IMG/VR virus record: IMGVR_UViG_3300035188_000643
Span: 1-34,345 of that record
Source of the DNA: a virus
Reading direction: 5' to 3' (one strand)
Length of the DNA stretch: 34,345 bases
Below the pieces are notes generated by a model. That model saw nothing but the letters and a program-made list of their open reading frames with translations. It did not search any database and was not told the DNA's origin. A program made the position numbers and the translations under genes. This document shows, piece by piece, positions 22,374-31,686 of the stretch; positions within the stretch are counted from its first letter, which is position 1, and the number at the start of each line of letters is the position of its first letter.

Positions 22374-24049
22374 GCGCTACCGCACAACTCGCACTTGATG
22401 TCCGGGGGTTCCTCGCGGGCATGGACTTGGCAAAGCAGGCCATCAACAACTTTCGCGCGGACTCTGGCAAAGTCGATGAAGGCAACGGGATGGGAAAGCT
22501 AAAGGTGGCTGCCATCGGGCTTGCTGCGGGCATTGCAGCGCTTGGGACGGCGGTTTACAAAGGCGTGCAGTCAACGGTGCAGATGGGAGCGCGTTTGGTT
22601 GATGTCAGTTACAAGTCCGGGCTAGCGGTGAACCAAATCATGGCGCTCGAACGCGCGATGGACGAGGTGGGCGGCAAGACCGAGGACGTTGCACCTGCCA
22701 CCGATAAATTCAACGCGGCAATCCAGCAGGCTGCCAATAACACAGGCCCGCTCGTCAACATCCTGCAACGCGCCGGGCTGACCATGGCGCAGGTTTCCAG
22801 CATGGGCGTTGCCGACCGAATGAACGCCGTTGCTGCGGCGATCCGCAACATTCAGCACCCAACCGAACAGGCAGAAGCTGCCATGGCTGTTTTCGGCGCG
22901 TCTGGAACCAAAATGGTTGCGGCACTCGACCCCAAGAATCTCAACAGCGCAGCCTCGGCGCTCGGGGCTCAAGCGCAAATCATGCAAGCAAACGCTGGCG
23001 TGTTTGCCCGGATCATGCAGCTGATGGGCGCGCAAGGATCGTCGCTCAACAGCCTAGCCGTTGCTGTGAAAGGAAAGCTGCAAGGGCTTTTCACTGGCAT
23101 TGCTGCCGGGGTGGCACCCACAGTGCTCAAAATCATGGAGGCCAGCGCAACGGGTGGCCAGAACCTTGCAAACGCCATCCGTCAGTTTTCTCCTGCTCTG
23201 GAACCTTTGGCGGCACTTGTGGAGTCTCTTGTCAAAATGGATTTAGCCGGAGTGGGGGCGCAGCTTGGTGCGGGCGCTGCGGCGATTGCTGAAGCAATCA
23301 TGGGAGGGGATGCGATCGCTTACATCCGCGCAGGCTTGACGCTTGCCGGGGCAGAGTTTCGTTCAGTCTTGGTAGACGCATCCGTTGTGATTGCCGAGCG
23401 GTTTGCAATGCTCAAAGACGCCATCGACATCCCCGGAATCACCGACCAACTACAATCCGGAATGCGATCCGCTGGCAACGTATTGCTGGGAGTGTTGCAG
23501 CAAGGCATCGCTTTTGTCCTGGCTCAACTGCGCGACGGGTCAAAGGTGCTCAAGGTGCTTGTGTCGGAGTCAACCGTGTCAGGACTGGCCGAACGTGGCG
23601 CTGCCGCTGTACGGGCTGCGGCAAACGCACTAGGTGAAAGTATCGCCAGCGTCCCAAAGGCGTTTTTAGACGGCGCACAGGCCGCGCAGGAGGCAGGACA
23701 AGCCGACGTTGATGCAGCTCGGGCGACGATGGCTGACATCACTGCGCGCGCAACTGCAACCGCTGCACAGACTGCGGCTGCGATGCGCCAACAATTTGCG
23801 ACCCCATCCGCCGGTGCGCAGGCAGTCACGCTGCCGCAAACTTCTGCGGTGGCGCAACAGCCCGTGGGCGCAATCGTATCCAGCCTTGCCAAAATCGGCG
23901 GCGACATCTCAGGTCCGCGTACCAACGCGCTCGACATCCAACGGGCGCAACTCTCCGCACAGCAACAGACCGCGCGCAACACCCAAATCATGGCTGACAA
24001 ACTCAAAGCACAGCCATCAACCGGCAACATGGTTCCCGTCTATCAATGA
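22370..24049 (+). CDS. Tape measure protein, 559 aa
   Basis: Starts like tail tape measure proteins (LALDVRGFLAGMDLAKQAINNF), is almost wholly helical and Ala-rich, and has hydrophobic segments (VAAIGLAAGIAALGTAV near residue 45; further ones at about 230-310). It follows the chaperones directly. It is short for the family, suggesting a short to medium tail. Tail length in siphoviruses scales with this protein's length. Confidence 0.85.
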   Translation: MSATAQLALDVRGFLAGMDLAKQAINNFRADSGKVDEGNGMGKLKVAAIGLAAGIAALGTAVYKGVQSTVQMGARLVDVSYKSGLAVNQIMALERAMDEVGGKTEDVAPATDKFNAAIQQAANNTGPLVNILQRAGLTMAQVSSMGVADRMNAVAAAIRNIQHPTEQAEAAMAVFGASGTKMVAALDPKNLNSAASALGAQAQIMQANAGVFARIMQLMGAQGSSLNSLAVAVKGKLQGLFTGIAAGVAPTVLKIMEASATGGQNLANAIRQFSPALEPLAALVESLVKMDLAGVGAQLGAGAAAIAEAIMGGDAIAYIRAGLTLAGAEFRSVLVDASVVIAERFAMLKDAIDIPGITDQLQSGMRSAGNVLLGVLQQGIAFVLAQLRDGSKVLKVLVSESTVSGLAERGAAAVRAAANALGESIASVPKAFLDGAQAAQEAGQADVDAARATMADITARATATAAQTAAAMRQQFATPSAGAQAVTLPQTSAVAQQPVGAIVSSLAKIGGDISGPRTNALDIQRAQLSAQQQTARNTQIMADKLKAQPSTGNMVPVYQ

Positions 24050-24687
24050 GCACTCTTGTACGCACCGAGACAGGCCGCGACGCGCGCGGAAACAAGTTTC
24101 TCACCGAGACTTATGAGTCTTTCACGGAGCCAACGCCGTCGTTTTCCGCAAACTCCTGGTCGAAGTCGCAAAGCGACGGCGTATGGACGCTGGTGCAAAC
24201 TTTTACCGAGGAGATTCCCGATCCCGGCGGCGGTGGTGGCCAAACCTTCCCAGACATTTGGAGCCTTGATATTACCACTACATCGGAACCGATTGAAACG
24301 CATCCAGTTTTTCGGCTTACGATGTCAAACGCCGAAATGGCGAACTGGACAGCTTGGAAACAAGGCAGAGAGGATGCAACCGACCCAGCAACATCGAGCA
24401 ACGCAGCCGTGCAAAACTTGTACCTGCGCTACAACCGTGGGCAAACCGATTACCTAGCGTCTCGCATCGTGCTGAAACACCAAAAGGTGTACGTCGCACC
24501 GCCGTCGCTAGCTGGCGTTGGCTACGCGCTTAACGAAATCACTGGCAACCCGTTTACCTTTTCAAACTCAGTCAATTTTTTGGTGACTGGCGCAACTTGC
24601 GTGCAGGAAGGCAGCAACTACCGCGTGACCATGGAATACCTGACATCCAGCTTTGGCAAATGGGACGCGTACCTCTACGGGCCGTAA
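24046..24687 (+). CDS. Distal tail or tail-tip protein, 213 aa
   Basis: Unrecognised. Beta-rich with a GGGGG linker near residue 65. The position after the tape measure gene is that of the distal tail / baseplate hub. ATGA overlap with the tape measure gene. Confidence 0.5.
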   Translation: MSTLVRTETGRDARGNKFLTETYESFTEPTPSFSANSWSKSQSDGVWTLVQTFTEEIPDPGGGGGQTFPDIWSLDITTTSEPIETHPVFRLTMSNAEMANWTAWKQGREDATDPATSSNAAVQNLYLRYNRGQTDYLASRIVLKHQKVYVAPPSLAGVGYALNEITGNPFTFSNSVNFLVTGATCVQEGSNYRVTMEYLTSSFGKWDAYLYGP

Positions 24688-24688
24688 A

Positions 24689-25231
24689 ATGAACCTGCCA
24701 GACGTACAACGCGGCATGGCCATTTTGGCCGACCATATCCACCGGCTCAACGCCGCCGTGCGGCAAGTCCGTATGCGTCCCGGGCTTGGCTACTTCGTCA
24801 AAGAGACAAGCGGCGGTACGAGCCTAGTAATCAATCAAGGATTACTCGGTGGCGGTGGAGGCGGCGGCGCAATACCATGTCCGTTTGAATGTACTGATGC
24901 CTCGGCAGACAACACGCTCAAGGTTCAGGTGGCATGGGGCTTAATCTGGAACATGCTGCCGACTGGCATGTTTCCTGACAACGATCCGACGCTCAAGCTG
25001 ACGGTAACCGAGAATTGCTTCATCTACAGCAAGATCCAGTTTAACCTCACAACCTTGTTGCCAAGCTCAATCAGTTTTTCGGTTGAGAGCGAACTGCAAT
25101 CAAACACGACGGACACCCAGTACAATCTCATTGCGAGCGTACAGGTTGATACGGTAGCAGACCCGCCAGCCATTACGCAGATTCGCAACGTTTGCCAGCA
25201 GCCATTCCCGAGTCCGTGCTCACTCGCTTGA
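24689..25231 (+). CDS. Hypothetical tail-tip protein, 180 aa
   Basis: Start at the ATG at 24689, one base after the previous stop; the frame is open upstream but only as shadow. A short helical N-terminus, a glycine stretch (GGGGGGGA near residue 62) and a beta-rich body. Family unknown. Confidence 0.55.
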   Translation: MNLPDVQRGMAILADHIHRLNAAVRQVRMRPGLGYFVKETSGGTSLVINQGLLGGGGGGGAIPCPFECTDASADNTLKVQVAWGLIWNMLPTGMFPDNDPTLKLTVTENCFIYSKIQFNLTTLLPSSISFSVESELQSNTTDTQYNLIASVQVDTVADPPAITQIRNVCQQPFPSPCSLA

Positions 25232-25232
25232 C

Positions 25233-26525
25233 ATGTCTCTCAACGATTACAACAAGCGGGCGCGGCTAGACATCGCCGTGCAGATTACGGGCAGCGGGCA
25301 GTTTTACCCGTTTTCTAACGGAGGCGGCGTGCCGGTACCTTGGACTCTGTCTGGTGTCGTCATGCCGATTGATTTCGACGACGGCGATTTGACCGTAAAG
25401 GACGAAACTTGCGGCATCCCCTACGGTTCCGAAAAACAATTTCGGACTTTTGACATCCTCGGATCAGTGGGCAACAACTCGGGCGTCGCCAGCGTGGGGC
25501 AGCTGCCGCAGTTTCCGTTTGGGCTAGTCAACTTCGAAAACCGAGGCACATGGACCGTCAACACGTCGCCAGTGCTAAGCGCTAATGGCAATGCAGACGG
25601 GGACCTCGTGGTGCGAGGTTACTACACGGTGGCGCAACCAGACGGCGCAGGCGTTGACGATCCGATTCCGATTGATCCTCCGATTGACTTTTTAACCCGC
25701 GTTTACCCCGGCGACCGCGTCTCAGTCTCTGGGACTGGCGGCAGTAGCAAATGGGTGGTTGCTTCTCAGTACCGCTACCCAAAACCAGACAGGACATTTT
25801 TCTGGACGCCGAACAGCAGCCCTGTGCTGGCATCCGGCGGACTTGCTGACGGTGAACTGGCGCTACCGGGGACAATAATGCTGCCGACGGCGACCTATTA
25901 TGTGGAGGACGAGGCAGACGCCATCGACGGCATGCGCTATTTCATCGCAGGTCAGGGTGTAAAATTTGACGGGCAGCGCTGGACAAAGCTGACCGCTGAC
26001 GCATTTGTTTACGAGCCACCCAGCGGGCCGCGAGAGTTTTGGGTTACCGACGTGTTTTACAGCTCAACGGATCGAGACGCAGCCAGGCTGGAACGCGATT
26101 TTTCTAACCGTCCGTTTGTCAGCACCAACCAGACAATCGACGACGGCAGTCCGGTCCAACTGATTCTGAGTCCCGAGGGCTCGCCACCTGAGACGATCGA
26201 CCTCCTCTTCCGGTGGAACGGCGGCAACAACGGCGTGCCGACAAATATTCAGCCTGCTGTTGCCGTTATAAACAACTTCGGAGACGCCTGGAGCACGTAC
26301 AGACTCAACACGCGCAACTGGCTGCAAGAGCGGATTCCCAGCGCGTTTGGCGCTGCATTCCGGCTGAACACAACAGACCCCGAGGTCTACATCGAACTAT
26401 ACGTCGATGAGTTTATAGACGGCAACGTGACGGAGATTAGCCAGACGGTGACAAATCCCGAAACTGGCGACGTGCTGACGAACACCTACACCGTGACGCT
26501 CACGGCGACCCCGTACATAGAATGA
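25233..26525 (+). CDS. Tail protein with repeated binding module, 430 aa
   Basis: A beta-rich protein with two copies of a module that starts W(T)xNxSPVL(A)S(G)GxADG: near residue 109 (TWTVNTSPVLSANGNADGD) and near residue 189 (FFWTPNSSPVLASGGLADG). A third copy lies in the fibre at 27370 (AWTVNTSPVIASGG). The module probably folds as a small beta domain on the tail tip or fibres, perhaps for receptor contact. The next gene overlaps by ATGA. Confidence 0.65.
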   Translation: MSLNDYNKRARLDIAVQITGSGQFYPFSNGGGVPVPWTLSGVVMPIDFDDGDLTVKDETCGIPYGSEKQFRTFDILGSVGNNSGVASVGQLPQFPFGLVNFENRGTWTVNTSPVLSANGNADGDLVVRGYYTVAQPDGAGVDDPIPIDPPIDFLTRVYPGDRVSVSGTGGSSKWVVASQYRYPKPDRTFFWTPNSSPVLASGGLADGELALPGTIMLPTATYYVEDEADAIDGMRYFIAGQGVKFDGQRWTKLTADAFVYEPPSGPREFWVTDVFYSSTDRDAARLERDFSNRPFVSTNQTIDDGSPVQLILSPEGSPPETIDLLFRWNGGNNGVPTNIQPAVAVINNFGDAWSTYRLNTRNWLQERIPSAFGAAFRLNTTDPEVYIELYVDEFIDGNVTEISQTVTNPETGDVLTNTYTVTLTATPYIE

Positions 26526-26749
26526 TCCCGCAATGGCTAGCTGACAAACGGGCTCAGGTGTGCTTAGCTTGCGACAGGTACGCAGGCTGTCCTACGCGGT
26601 GGGACATCCTAGCCGACAGGCCGCAGTGTCCACTTGGCAAGCTGCCAAGCCGGGACGAGGAAATAGCCGCTAGGGCATGGCCTGCAGGCGCACAGCCGGT
26701 AAGCGGGTGTTGCGACAGTGCGCAACACTACCTTGTCCCGCACCCCTAG
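26522..26749 (+). CDS. Small cysteine-rich protein, 75 aa
   Basis: Six cysteines, the first four as CxxC, C and CPLGKLPS spaced like a zinc or Fe-S knuckle, then a CC pair. Similar small CPLGK-type proteins are encoded near tail genes of other phages; function unknown. Its end contains the hairpin and CTTGTCCCG box that precede the next gene. Confidence 0.6.
   Translation: MIPQWLADKRAQVCLACDRYAGCPTRWDILADRPQCPLGKLPSRDEEIAARAWPAGAQPVSGCCDSAQHYLVPHP
26714..26740 (+). promoter_or_regulatory. Hairpin plus CTTGTCCCG box within the end of a gene
   Basis: An 8-bp hairpin GTGTTGCG/CGCAACAC (about 26707-26728) is followed by CTTGTCCCG (26732-26740), 24 bases before the ATG at 26756. It repeats the hairpin-then-box arrangement of 14856-14900 and 17508-17552, but here inside coding sequence and without a T-run. 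Confidence 0.35.
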
Positions 26750-26755
26750 AGTGTA

Positions 26756-27076
26756 ATGGTCGCCGTCCAGACAAGCTCAACGATTCAGCGGGGGACTGAC
26801 TGGGACTTTTCTTTCCAGCTACAGGAGGACGGGCCGTGCAGCAACTACACCGACCTGACCGACTGGTTTGTCAGTGTAACACTCAAGACCTCGGCAGGCG
26901 TTTCGCTGACGACCCCAAGCATCGTGCGACCGTCGCCTGATGTCGTTTCGCTCCGGCTGACCAACGCACAGACCGCACTGTTTTCCGCGCAATTTGGGGC
27001 TCAGTTGACCGTCAATGTCCAACGGCCTGATGGCTGGGACATCCGGCTCATAGAGGCCCGCGTCACTATCTCTTGA
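26756..27076 (+). CDS. Hypothetical tail protein, 106 aa
   Basis: Beta-rich small protein beginning with STIQRGTDWDFSFQLQEDG, a pattern of BppU-like or other fibre-attachment domains in which a protein has its N-terminal beta-sandwich bind the baseplate. Assignment is tentative. Confidence 0.5.
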   Translation: MVAVQTSSTIQRGTDWDFSFQLQEDGPCSNYTDLTDWFVSVTLKTSAGVSLTTPSIVRPSPDVVSLRLTNAQTALFSAQFGAQLTVNVQRPDGWDIRLIEARVTIS

Positions 27077-27078
27077 CC

Positions 27079-27360
27079 ATGAGCTGCAATACACTCTGTG
27101 GCCCTCTGGTGGTCACATTACTCACTGGCGCTCCCGGGCTGCAAGGCCCAGAGGGACCCCAAGGCCCGCAAGGACCTCCCGGATCGCTGACCAGCGTGAC
27201 CGGCGACCTTTCGCTCGCAACCGGCGGCGGAGGCACGGTGGCAACAGTTACCGGCATCCGGGGCAAAACCGTTTCCGCGACGGAACCGACGGCAAACCAG
27301 ATTTTTCAGTACAACGGCACCGCGTGGGTGCCAGTAGATTACACAGCAGGCACTTACTAA
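27079..27360 (+). CDS. Collagen-like short fibre protein, 93 aa
   Basis: The ATG at 27079 is preferred to TTG at 27073. It contains six G-x-y triplets (GLQGPEGPQGPQGPPG), a collagen-type triple helix stretch, then a beta-rich C-terminus ending in TAGTY, similar to the end ASAGTY of the next fibre. It is likely a trimeric tail fibre or neck element. Confidence 0.7.
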   Translation: MSCNTLCGPLVVTLLTGAPGLQGPEGPQGPQGPPGSLTSVTGDLSLATGGGGTVATVTGIRGKTVSATEPTANQIFQYNGTAWVPVDYTAGTY

Positions 27361-27369
27361 CTTAAGACC

Positions 27370-28311
27370 ATGGCATTCCCAATCATTCCCATTCGCAACG
27401 CTGTTACGACCTCTCCTGACGCGCCGCTTGCTGGCGCTCTGCAGCTGGCTGAGCTGGCCGTCAACACGGCATCTGGCAAACTGTATTTCAAGGCCAACTC
27501 TGGCGTGGTAGAAATCGGCGGCACGCAAGGCGCGCTGACCACCAATGACCTCACTAGGCTTGCCGAGGCCAACAAGGTCCCGCAGCTGACCGCTGACGGG
27601 CTCATTTCGACCTATCAAATCCAAAACCTGACCACGGCGCAGATTGGCGCGCTGACGACCTCGGCCATTGCCGGGCTCATCCCGCAGTTGGGCGTTGATG
27701 GCAAGATCTCCACGGCGCAGCTGCCATCCGCGATCATCGGAGGCGTGACCTACAAGGGCGCGTGGACGGTCAACACATCGCCGGTGATTGCATCCGGCGG
27801 CGTTGTCGGGGCTGGCACGGCTGCCAAGGGCGATTACTACGTGGCGTCCAACAGCGCGACGCTCTCGCCTGCCATCGACGGGCAAACTCGCGTGGAGGCC
27901 GGGGACTGGATTGTGTTCAACGGCACAACCTGGGACTTCGTGGACGGTGCCAAGTCCGAGGTGCTTAGCGTCAACACTGTGCTCCCAGTCAACGGAAACA
28001 TCACGCTGACGCCTGCAAATATCGGCGCGGTGAGTACTGCTCAGCTAACGCAGCTGGCAACGCCTGGTGGTGTTCCTGAGTTGACGGCCAGCGGGTTCCT
28101 CTCGACGGCGCAGCTGCAAATTGCGACCACGTCCCAGCTTGGCGTGCTCAGCGTGGACCCGCTCAGCAGCAACGGCTTTTTTGTCTCAGGCGCAGGCGCT
28201 GCCAAAATTATTCCGGGGACCTCGACGGTGGTGGGCGGCATCAAGTCATCCGCAAGCATCGAAATCGCCGGAGACGGCACCGCAACAGTCGCATCTGCTG
28301 GTACCTACTAA
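27370..28311 (+). CDS. Tail fibre protein, 313 aa
   Basis: The N-terminus MAFPIIPIRNA followed by LAELAVNTASGKLYFK is a fibre module that is shared with the next gene. The middle has Leu/Gln repeats (TAQLTQLATPGGVPELTASG) typical of trimeric fibres, and the W-x-V-N-x-SPVIASGG module near residue 130. It would project from the tail tip for host recognition. Confidence 0.75.
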   Translation: MAFPIIPIRNAVTTSPDAPLAGALQLAELAVNTASGKLYFKANSGVVEIGGTQGALTTNDLTRLAEANKVPQLTADGLISTYQIQNLTTAQIGALTTSAIAGLIPQLGVDGKISTAQLPSAIIGGVTYKGAWTVNTSPVIASGGVVGAGTAAKGDYYVASNSATLSPAIDGQTRVEAGDWIVFNGTTWDFVDGAKSEVLSVNTVLPVNGNITLTPANIGAVSTAQLTQLATPGGVPELTASGFLSTAQLQIATTSQLGVLSVDPLSSNGFFVSGAGAAKIIPGTSTVVGGIKSSASIEIAGDGTATVASAGTY

Positions 28312-28314
28312 TCT

Positions 28315-29643
28315 ATGGCATTCCCGATCATACCAAAGCGCAGGAGCGGCGCGTCGGGAAATCCGACAACGCTCAACCTCGGGGAGCTTGCCGTCAACAC
28401 TGCCGACGGCGAGCTTTACCTTGGCGGAGACGGCGGCGTAATGCTGCTCAACGGGCCAGTAGCCGCTGGCACTACGGTTACGGAGCACACAGGCGACGGC
28501 ACGACAGTTGCGTTCACGTTTGCAGGTTACAACGGCACCGAGGACGGCGGGTACATCGTCAGTGTGGGCGGTATCGACCAGCCGCCGAGCAAGTACGCCA
28601 TCACCTCGACCGCAGGCGGGACGATTACTTTTGTCGAAGCACCGGTTACCGGAGAACTGATCTCCATACGCGCGATGGTTGCCGGGGGCGGCGGTGGCAG
28701 CGGCGACGCAACTTCCCTGCAAGGCCGCGACATTGCAACGACGGCACCGACTGACGGGCAAGTGCTGGCTTGGAACGCCACAAACTCAAAGTGGGAACCG
28801 ACTTCGTTAAACGGTAGCGTAACTTTTAACACCGCCGGTACGCACACGTGGGTCGTGCCGGCTTGGGTAAGATACGCTTATGTTTCTGCCATTTCTGCCG
28901 CAGGCACAGACGGCACGGCAACCAATGGACAACCCGGGCAGACGGGTTCCAATGCCTATTTCGACACCGAAGGAAATCCAGTTGCCGCAACAACTGGCGC
29001 AAATGGTGCCGACGGAACCGCATCTGCGGGCAGCGATGGCAAGGGCATTGCTATTGCTGCCATCACTTGGAGTTTGCCGGGGGGCACAGGTGGAGCCGCT
29101 GGTGTTGCGGGGTATGGCGGCGGTGGCAGCGGCGGTGGAGGTGCAGTTAATTCTGATGGCAGCGTTTATTTGTCACCGGCAGCCGGTAGTACAGGAAACG
29201 GACCAAACGCTGGCAACGGCGGCAACACTGGCACACCAGGCAGTGGCGGGAGCGCAGGCGGGGTTGACGCAACAGCTGGAGGTAATGGATCTAGCATCGA
29301 TCCATTCGGAGGAGCTGGAGGAATTGGCGCAACAAACGGAGGAAACGGAGGCGATGGCGGTGCCGGGGGATATATTGGCAACGGCGGGGGAGGTGGCGGC
29401 GGTGGGGCAAATCATTCTGGAGGAGGCGGAGGCGCAGGTGGAACTGCTTTGCTTTATTTTGGCAATCCATTACAAGGATCAGCAGGAACTCCAGGCCAAG
29501 GCGGCACAGCAATACCTGGAGGCTCGGGAACTTCCGGAGCTAGTTTTGACGACGCTGTAGACTTTTCTGCGGTTGCAGGAACATCCATTTCAATCGTGAT
29601 CTCCGAAGGAAACGGAGACGCAAGCATCACCATTACTTACTAA
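28315..29643 (+). CDS. Glycine-rich tail adhesin, 442 aa
   Basis: N-terminal module as in the previous fibre (MAFPIIPKRRSG, LGELAVNTADGELYLG). After residue ~180, glycine-rich runs (GGGSGGG, GGNGGDGGAGG) alternate with short beta segments. This resembles polyglycine-II adhesins of tailed phages such as T-even gp38, whose loops determine receptor specificity. The gene is probably a host-range determinant and fast-evolving. Confidence 0.75.
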   Translation: MAFPIIPKRRSGASGNPTTLNLGELAVNTADGELYLGGDGGVMLLNGPVAAGTTVTEHTGDGTTVAFTFAGYNGTEDGGYIVSVGGIDQPPSKYAITSTAGGTITFVEAPVTGELISIRAMVAGGGGGSGDATSLQGRDIATTAPTDGQVLAWNATNSKWEPTSLNGSVTFNTAGTHTWVVPAWVRYAYVSAISAAGTDGTATNGQPGQTGSNAYFDTEGNPVAATTGANGADGTASAGSDGKGIAIAAITWSLPGGTGGAAGVAGYGGGGSGGGGAVNSDGSVYLSPAAGSTGNGPNAGNGGNTGTPGSGGSAGGVDATAGGNGSSIDPFGGAGGIGATNGGNGGDGGAGGYIGNGGGGGGGGANHSGGGGGAGGTALLYFGNPLQGSAGTPGQGGTAIPGGSGTSGASFDDAVDFSAVAGTSISIVISEGNGDASITITY

Positions 29644-29644
29644 C

Positions 29645-31123
29645 ATGCCGCTCAACTCTCCAATTATCACCGGCGACGTGTCCGGCGGGCTGCACTCGAC
29701 GAGTGTGGACAAGCTCAAGGGCAACGCGGTTGCCGCTGTTACCCCTCGGGACGGGGAAGTCCTAACGTGGAACGGTGATGCATGGGTACCAGGTGCTCCA
29801 TCTAATGGTGGATCTGGAGGCGGTGGAGTTGCGTTTTATTTCAACGGCGCAACCGCTGCACAGTCTCCCACAACTGGCCTTCCCGGCACACCCGTTGAGC
29901 TTGGCCGCGTAGCAGACACGGCGCTTACGACCATTACGTCCGGCACGCTTTCGGAAGTGGACTACACGCTTATTAAAGGCTTTGTGTCCGATGTGCTCGA
30001 TCCTGGCACCACCGTTCTCCCAGCTGGATTGTGGGATTTCAACCTGTGGGCAGCGTCAAATGCTAGCCAGTCGCACCAAACCATCTTTCGGTTGCAGATT
30101 TTTAAGTACGACGGGGCGAATGCACCGACGCTACTTGCGACTTCTGACGATGTTTCGATTTACGACCCAACCGTTGCCGCGCAGTACATTGCGAGCGTGG
30201 TGATTCCGCAGACTACAATTCTTGCGACCGACCGCATTTATATCGAGGTGCAGGCGAAAGCCACCGCAAACAACCGCACCATCACGATTTACACCGGCGA
30301 CGCAAAGCCTTCACACGTCCACACTACCATTCCTTCCGTCACTGGAACGGGCTTGGTGAAGGTGGTCAGCTCGGTGATCCAAAGCCCTGCAAGCCTGCTG
30401 GTGGATGCGGACGTGGACGCTAACGCGGCTATTGCGCAGAGCAAGATTGACGGGCTAGTTAGTGCGCTGGCAAACGTCCCGACGCCGGGCGCTTATATTG
30501 AGTTTTTTGAGCAGTTTTTGAGCACAACTTCACTTTCTGGAAATCTGACGTTTGGAGTCACTGGGGGCACAAACTCACAGGCAAATTCTGGTTTTGGAGT
30601 CGTCGCGATGTCTACGGGAACGGCAGCCGCTGTTACACAGCAATCTCGGTTAAACCAAGCTGGGAATGTCGCATTAATTGGAGTTGCAGCGGCTCGCGTT
30701 ATATTTCGAGCGGGACAAAGCGGGGCAACTTGGTTTGACGGCACTTTAACCGGAGCTTTCCGTTGCGGGTGGGGCGATTCTATCACTTCCGAATCAGCAA
30801 ACGGCATTTACTTTCGAGTGCAAAACGGGCAGGGAATTGACTTTGTGACGCGCACAGGCAACTCGGAAACTTTGACATCAACGGGTGTTTCCTTTGCTGC
30901 AAACGCTTTCCGTTCCATGGAAATTTTAATCAATGCCGCAGGAACGCAGGTTGTTGCGAAAATTGACGGCGTAACTGTCGCCACGCATACAACCAACATT
31001 CCGACGTCTCGCGTATTTTTCTTCGCACACATTAATCGCACAGCAGCGATTGGAACGGCGGTGGTTGCAAACATGGACTTCGTCTACTCGCGTATCACTC
31101 CGAACACGCCGTACTTCGCATGA
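29645..31123 (+). CDS. Tail fibre / receptor-binding protein, 492 aa
   Basis: Beta-rich fibre. The start (SPIITGDVSGGLHSTSVDKLKG) is a fibre-shaft motif, and the C-terminal half (from ~280) resembles a jelly-roll or concanavalin-like binding domain with repeated aromatic and Gly turns. It ends in ATGA overlap with the next small gene. Confidence 0.72.
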   Translation: MPLNSPIITGDVSGGLHSTSVDKLKGNAVAAVTPRDGEVLTWNGDAWVPGAPSNGGSGGGGVAFYFNGATAAQSPTTGLPGTPVELGRVADTALTTITSGTLSEVDYTLIKGFVSDVLDPGTTVLPAGLWDFNLWAASNASQSHQTIFRLQIFKYDGANAPTLLATSDDVSIYDPTVAAQYIASVVIPQTTILATDRIYIEVQAKATANNRTITIYTGDAKPSHVHTTIPSVTGTGLVKVVSSVIQSPASLLVDADVDANAAIAQSKIDGLVSALANVPTPGAYIEFFEQFLSTTSLSGNLTFGVTGGTNSQANSGFGVVAMSTGTAAAVTQQSRLNQAGNVALIGVAAARVIFRAGQSGATWFDGTLTGAFRCGWGDSITSESANGIYFRVQNGQGIDFVTRTGNSETLTSTGVSFAANAFRSMEILINAAGTQVVAKIDGVTVATHTTNIPTSRVFFFAHINRTAAIGTAVVANMDFVYSRITPNTPYFA

Positions 31124-31299
31124 CGCAACTCCTCGACCTCATTGCTCAACAAGCAGCCGCGCAGGGGCTCTCCATGGCTCTTACGCTGGCCGCAGTCTGG
31201 CACCTGCACGGCAAGATTCGAGAGTGCGAAGCTGACCGAAAAGCGCTTTGGGAACGACTACTCAACGAACATGAAACAGACACTGAAAAATTACGTTAG
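31120..31299 (+). CDS. Holin-like small membrane protein, 59 aa
   Basis: A 59-residue gene starting in ATGA overlap with the fibre gene. A membrane segment (about residues 14-30, QGLSMALTLAAVWHLHG) is followed by a charged helix with ECEADRKALWERLL. The arrangement is like BhlA/UviB-type holins. It probably helps make the membrane hole for lysis with the endolysin downstream. Confidence 0.6.
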   Translation: MTQLLDLIAQQAAAQGLSMALTLAAVWHLHGKIRECEADRKALWERLLNEHETDTEKLR

Positions 31300-31453
31300 G
31301 CAGCCTTCGACATGGCTCGGACTTGCAAAGCTGGGTGCAGCCCTCGGGCTCTACTCCACCGGCGTCGGTAACACGACCGTGGATGCCATCCTTGGCATCT
31401 TTGGCGTGATCGACGTAATCCGTAACGAGCGCGGGCAGAAGCCTCTCCTATGA
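31271..31453 (+). CDS. Small membrane protein, second holin candidate, 60 aa
   Basis: ATG at 31271 (29-base overlap with the previous gene). Two hydrophobic stretches, WLGLAKLGAALGLYSTGV and ILGIFGVIDVI, with a basic start and end, give a small two-pass membrane protein. Start sequence (QPSTWLGLAKLGAALG) resembles phage holins. Confidence 0.6.
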   Translation: MKQTLKNYVRQPSTWLGLAKLGAALGLYSTGVGNTTVDAILGIFGVIDVIRNERGQKPLL

Positions 31454-31683
31454 CCGTTTTACCCGTGCCGGTAATCCCGGCAATGCAAGCGCGCTACTTG
31501 GGCGCGACTCCTCCCGCTGGGCTGCAAATTCTCGCCGCAGTTAAGCGTATCCTCCCGCCCGCAGGGATGGACGGCGTGGGGCTGCCGCCAGACAAGATCA
31601 ACCCGTACAGCGGCATCTACGACGAGCACGGCAGGCTGCCGCAAATCCCGGGGCCGGGCACTACGTTTATTGCCCGCGTGTAG
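31450..31683 (+). CDS. Hypothetical protein, 77 aa
   Basis: Unrecognised. Pro/Gly-rich and without a strong membrane helix. ATGA overlap with the holin-like gene, so possibly part of the lysis cluster. Confidence 0.55.
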   Translation: MTVLPVPVIPAMQARYLGATPPAGLQILAAVKRILPPAGMDGVGLPPDKINPYSGIYDEHGRLPQIPGPGTTFIARV

Positions 31684-31686
31684 CCT

